Program-made: the position numbers and the translations under genes | The notes under the pieces: model-generated | Database searches by the model: none | Told to the model about the DNA's origin: nothing | What the model saw: only the letters and a program-made list of their open reading frames with translations | In this document: positions 60,649 to 64,000 of the stretch, in pieces | Numbering within the stretch: the stretch's first letter is position 1 | How the letters are laid out: each line of letters begins with the position of its first letter | Assembly (NCBI GenBank): GCA_003349915.1 | Contig: QFXE01000011.1 | Span: 1 to 64,000, forward strand | From: an endosymbiont of Escarpia spicata | GTDB lineage: Bacteria; Pseudomonadota; Gammaproteobacteria; Chromatiales; Chromatiaceae | Direction of reading: 5' to 3' | Length of the DNA: 64,000 bases

Positions 60649-62412
60649 CTATCCCTTCGACTGCATCAGAAGTGGAACGTCAGGATCTCCGGATGCGGAC
60701 TGTAATTGAATAAGGGTCTGCTCACCTACGATTCCATCTGGCGTCAAACCGTGTTTTTGTTGAAACCTGACCACCCTTTCAACAAGCGTCTGGTCAAATC
60801 TGTCGTTTCGTTTGCCCTGTGTCTGGATTCCGTAAATCCCTTCATCCCGGTCAAGTATGTCATTAAGCCAAATAACATCCTGACCGCGCGCACCTACAGC
60901 CAGAACAGTCTCGTTGAGTTGCGGTGGCTTCCACAGTAATACATAGCTCCCGGACCACAATTGATCAATTGTGGCCCGTTCAAGCTGCATGCGTTCTCCG
61001 TTGTGTTCAATCACGACTCTATTGCCGTGCAATTCGGTCACCATCATATTAACCAAACGGCCATCGGATGTTTCCAGCTCAATGATCACCGGTCTGTTGA
61101 AATATTCCAGACTTGTCCAAGTACCTTTCCCGTAGACACATTTTAATTTATGGGCATCCGCAGTCTCACAGAAGACAGAGCCATCTACTACGGAAGAAAT
61201 ATCAACATTCCAATAGCGGAGCAGCGCGCTGAAGGCCCGGTCTTCTGAAAACGCCTCCCCAGCAGTCATTGCCTCGAACGCTTTTCCATCGACCAGCGGT
61301 TGTTCCTCTTTTTCAGGCACAACAACCTCTGAATCGGAATAGCCGGCCTGTGCAATCTTAATTGGAGAGAAATCCACATTGTTATTTGGGATGGTGGTGG
61401 CAGTCACTGTCTCTTTTGGAATGACAGGAGCATCATTTTTATGCACTGCCAGATCCGCCAAGAGCAAACGCATCTGATGCGCTACATTGTTTCCAAAACT
61501 TGTGATGTCGTTGAGCGACAGGGTGGTACTCAAAACAACCAATACCGCTGCCACGGCAGAAACCGTGAGAAAGCTGCGCCATCTACCCTTCCGTCGCTTG
61601 CCCTCCACTTCTTCTGCCGCACGCTTCAGCAAGAAATAGTCGACCTCATTTTTGCGCTCTGCATAAGCAGCCACCATTGCACGTTCGCAAAAGATATTAA
61701 TCCGGCGAGGAATTCCTTTGGTAAGTCGATATACCGCCTCCAACGCGCTATTTGTGAAGAGATGTTGCGAAATCCCAACCACTTCGAGTCGATGCCTGAT
61801 GTACTCTTTGGTCTCCGGCCGACCCATCGATTCTAAATGATATCGAGCGGTGATCCTCTGGGTCAGCTGCCGCAGATTCGGTTGATCAATAATCTCTTTC
61901 AGTTCGGATTGGCCGATGAGAAATATCTGCATCAGCTTTTCTGTTTTGGTTTCAAGATTGGTTAACAGCCTGACCTGTTCAAGGGCTTCGTAGCTAAGAT
62001 TCTGCGCCTCGTCGATAATGACCACCGTCCTCCGGCCAGCCGCGTGGGAACTTAGTAGATAGCTGTTGAGATGGTCGACCAGCATCTTGATACTGTCGGC
62101 AGCATCTGGGTGTTCAACATGCAGCTCATCACAGATAGAGGCCACCAGTTCAAACGGCTGCAGCCGGGGATTGAGAATTAATGCGACATCAACTTCATTC
62201 GGCAGGCTCTCCAACAGATTTCTACAGAGCAACGTCTTTCCAGTTCCCACGCCACCGGTCAGCAACACGAAACCGCCACCCTCCTCCATGCCGAACCGCA
62301 GATGGGCCAAAGCTTCACGATGATTCCTGCTTAGGAAGAGGAATTTTGGATCCGGCGTGATCGAGAACGGATCCTCGTCAATCCTGAAATAGTCCCTATA
62401 GATTGAGGCCAT
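60649..62412 (-). CDS. gspA: GspA/ExeA-type ATPase with peptidoglycan-binding domain
   Basis: An AAA+ ATPase of the general secretion pathway that remodels peptidoglycan so the secretin can assemble. The cytoplasmic ATPase (about residues 1-270) starts YRDYFRIDEDPFSITPDP, with Walker A GGVGTGKT near residue 53 and Walker B VVIIDEAQ near residue 131. One transmembrane helix (about 279-297) leads to a periplasmic region with a C39-peptidase-like fold, and a C-terminal peptidoglycan-binding domain (VERVVRFQQKHGLTPDGIVG). At 587 residues it is a typical full-length GspA. The ATG at 62412 has an upstream GGAG. Confidence 0.92.
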   Translation of the reverse strand: MASIYRDYFRIDEDPFSITPDPKFLFLSRNHREALAHLRFGMEEGGGFVLLTGGVGTGKTLLCRNLLESLPNEVDVALILNPRLQPFELVASICDELHVEHPDAADSIKMLVDHLNSYLLSSHAAGRRTVVIIDEAQNLSYEALEQVRLLTNLETKTEKLMQIFLIGQSELKEIIDQPNLRQLTQRITARYHLESMGRPETKEYIRHRLEVVGISQHLFTNSALEAVYRLTKGIPRRINIFCERAMVAAYAERKNEVDYFLLKRAAEEVEGKRRKGRWRSFLTVSAVAAVLVVLSTTLSLNDITSFGNNVAHQMRLLLADLAVHKNDAPVIPKETVTATTIPNNNVDFSPIKIAQAGYSDSEVVVPEKEEQPLVDGKAFEAMTAGEAFSEDRAFSALLRYWNVDISSVVDGSVFCETADAHKLKCVYGKGTWTSLEYFNRPVIIELETSDGRLVNMMVTELHGNRVVIEHNGERMQLERATIDQLWSGSYVLLWKPPQLNETVLAVGARGQDVIWLNDILDRDEGIYGIQTQGKRNDRFDQTLVERVVRFQQKHGLTPDGIVGEQTLIQLQSASGDPDVPLLMQSKG

Positions 62413-62465
62413 GGTGTTTACTCCAGGCGGTTTCCGCCACTGTTAAAATCCAATCCTTCACTGGG

Positions 62466-63041
62466 TTATCTGGGAACAAGGACCGGCATCTTCTGTTTTT
62501 TCAAGAGTTGCTTGGGAGAGATACGGCTTGCTCTCACAGGCATGCTGGTACCTGCTTCCAATATCAGGTTGATACTTCTTTTCCCTTTACGCAAAACGAC
62601 TTCCCCCTTGCCTACCTCAGCAACCTGCCATCCCTTGTAATCTCCACCTGCAGGAAGTCTTAGTAACTCTTGGCTCTTGAGATCACGCACAATGGCGATG
62701 TGCCGCTCGTATACAAAGACGACGCCTTCAAGCTTAAGGGCCAGATTCTCCTGAACCGGAACAATCTGTGCCTTCTCTATCACTGGCGGAATACGTCCTT
62801 CAGTGAACAGGGGGCGTTCCAGAACTTCCCGATAGGCACTCTTTGGCAGAGCAGAATAAGGGGCATGTTTTTTGCGATTGGTATCGCTATTTTCGCCTCC
62901 ATTCGATAACAAGCGCTCAGAGAATTCCGCCTTGCCTGACTGACTGCCATTCCATTGATAGTGCAACAACACAGCGAGCCCTGCCGTCGTAAGCGTCAGC
63001 AGGATTGTCAGTACAGTGATCCGACCAGCCATTAAACTCAA
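62466..63041 (-). CDS. GspC/PilP-like secretion-pathway protein
   Basis: A bitopic inner-membrane protein of 191 residues with one N-terminal helix (ITVLTILLTLTTAGLAVLLH), a linker, and a beta-rich homology-region-like domain (LALKLEGVVFVYERHIAIVR ... VVLRKGKRSINLIL) of the kind found in GspC and PilP, which contact the secretin. It lacks a PDZ domain, so it is a short GspC form or a GspN-like protein. Overlaps the gspM-like gene by 4 bp and precedes gspA. Confidence 0.75.
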   Translation of the reverse strand: MSLMAGRITVLTILLTLTTAGLAVLLHYQWNGSQSGKAEFSERLLSNGGENSDTNRKKHAPYSALPKSAYREVLERPLFTEGRIPPVIEKAQIVPVQENLALKLEGVVFVYERHIAIVRDLKSQELLRLPAGGDYKGWQVAEVGKGEVVLRKGKRSINLILEAGTSMPVRASRISPKQLLKKQKMPVLVPR

Positions 63042-63634
63042 GATTGGCTCCTCATATATCCGGACAGCACAAAGTCGAGATCAAGTTGTCGTTTCTGAAT
63101 CTTCTGTTTCCGCTCAAAAGTTCTGGATCGCCGATGAGACCCTCTCTTGCCACGTATCTGCAACTCTGAAACGAAGAGAAAGGGTTTCCTGCTTTCCAAC
63201 GCATAAATCACTCCGACCATCGACTCCATTGTTCCCTTCATGCGAACCCTGATAGAGACATTCGAAAACTGTTCATGCTGTTCAGAAGGCAATACCTGTG
63301 TACTGAATACCTCTGCTCCATGAGACTTGACCACCCGTTTCAATATTCCCTGAAGCTCCGCCCCAGCCAATGATTCGATCTGGCTCTTTAGATATCGTTT
63401 GTCCTTGGTGTTGACAATCTCCAGTCTCTGATAGTGCCCCCTGAGTTTATCGGCCACACCCACTGATCGCCGGTAGATCTCAATGCGCTTCTCAACACTG
63501 GCCAACTCTTCACTATATGAATGCTTCAGATTCAGGTAGGGCAATATGATAGAGCTGCCAAAGGCAACCACGACAAGCAGAAGCAGTGCAGCCGCCAAAA
63601 ACTTCCTGGAAGCAGTCGACATATTATCCGTCAT
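63038..63634 (-). CDS. GspM/PilO-type secretion-pathway protein
   Basis: Inner-membrane assembly-platform protein of 198 residues. An N-terminal helix (FLAAALLLLVVVAFGSSIIL, about residues 12-31) is followed by a coiled-coil (SEELASVEKRIEIYRRSV) and a ferredoxin-like periplasmic domain (VSIRVRMKGTMESMVGVIYA). The form matches the GspM-b/PilO family. It overlaps both neighbours by 4 bp, confirming a tightly coupled operon. Confidence 0.82.
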   Translation of the reverse strand: MTDNMSTASRKFLAAALLLLVVVAFGSSIILPYLNLKHSYSEELASVEKRIEIYRRSVGVADKLRGHYQRLEIVNTKDKRYLKSQIESLAGAELQGILKRVVKSHGAEVFSTQVLPSEQHEQFSNVSIRVRMKGTMESMVGVIYALESRKPFLFVSELQIRGKRGSHRRSRTFERKQKIQKRQLDLDFVLSGYMRSQS

Positions 63635-64000
63635 CTGTCCTTTCCCCCCATCACTTCTGCAGATAGATGGAAACGCTCCAAACCATTGAGCCGGTTCTGC
63701 GTTACTGACGATCTAAATCGTGCATGTTTGAAGAGATCGGATGATTCAACCAGTGATAGCAATGATGCAGCCGAAACAGAGAATCCATGAATATTCACCT
63801 CTTCATCATCAAACTGCAGGTTATCGATCCAGGTATCGTCGGGAACCAGACGGGTCAACTCATCAATTATCTGCAGTATCGGTATTGCACCTGTTTTGCG
63901 TTCACTGATGAATTCCACTTTGCGCCTGGCCATATCGACCTTTTCCCTCAACTCACGGGCTTCGTTCACATACGACTTAAGCTGTTGCTCAGTGGGAACA
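63631..64000 (-). CDS. GspL/PilN-type secretion-pathway protein, partial at window edge
   Basis: The C-terminal 120 or so residues of a protein that continues past the window end; the frame is open to base 64000 (VPTEQQLKSYVNEAREL...). Visible are a coiled-coil and a PilN-like ferredoxin domain (IPILQIIDELTRLVPDDTWI; DNLQFDDEEVNIHGFSVSA). In the gspL-gspM-gspC-like-gspA-gspB order this is the GspL periplasmic part. A GTG at 63969 is internal and unlikely to be the start. Confidence 0.8.
   Translation of the reverse strand, partial: VPTEQQLKSYVNEARELREKVDMARRKVEFISERKTGAIPILQIIDELTRLVPDDTWIDNLQFDDEEVNIHGFSVSAASLLSLVESSDLFKHARFRSSVTQNRLNGLERFHLSAEVMGGKDR

Overview
The window looks like the chromosome of a gammaproteobacterium, most plausibly a sulfur-oxidising or Chromatiales-like lineage. 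The basis is protein character: a short Aquifex-type aconitase beside pntAB and mdh, a PEP-CTERM/exopolysaccharide locus, GspA/GspB-type secretion genes and many c-type cytochrome and copper proteins. The species-level assignment is inference; no rRNA or tRNA is present in the window.

Layout. 1-87 is the probable end of an IS21-like element. 800-7070 (+) is a central-carbon block: aconitase, both transhydrogenase subunits and malate dehydrogenase, with a palindromic element inserted at the end of pntB. 7741-23012 (+) is a continuous exopolysaccharide locus: glycosyltransferases, Wza-like export, a Wzc-like chain-length ATPase, a Wzx-like flippase, an O-antigen-ligase/polymerase, a secreted clan-A glycoside hydrolase, four sulfotransferases and a CysQ-type PAP phosphatase. 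Together these predict a sulfated extracellular polysaccharide. Next come a second palindromic element, a near-consensus sigma-54 promoter driving a PEP-CTERM protein, and a NarL-type sensor kinase on the opposite strand.

26333-33393 (+) is a copper/heavy-metal block: a multicopper oxidase (MCO), two secreted accessory proteins, a CusB-like adaptor with three metal-binding modules, and a CusA-like pump that is cut off. From 34401 down to 58191 everything is on the minus strand and secreted or envelope-bound: a cytochrome/periplasmic-binding fusion (also cut off), a SCO copper chaperone, a giant adhesin with 15 Calx-beta repeats, a membrane-anchored paralogue of one accessory protein, three MCO-fold proteins with partly lost copper ligands, a giant beta-helix protein, and a nine-haem cytochrome. 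This is the best candidate for an undescribed system: a cell-surface copper-oxidase / multihaem-cytochrome / giant-scaffold module, perhaps for extracellular metal oxidation or electron transfer. A wrecked two-component pair follows, and 59700-64000 (-) holds part of a type II secretion assembly operon (gspB, gspA/exeA, gspC-like, gspM, partial gspL) that may export these surface proteins.

A striking pattern: the first 26 kb reads cleanly, whereas 26-59 kb carries about seven frameshifts, one nonsense codon, one gene-fusing deletion and one head-to-head breakpoint. Few lie in homopolymers, and one is an exact 10-bp duplication. Either this accessory region is decaying or phase-varying, or the assembly is faulty there. 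Split genes are listed as separate reading-frame segments, with the reconstruction explained in each entry.
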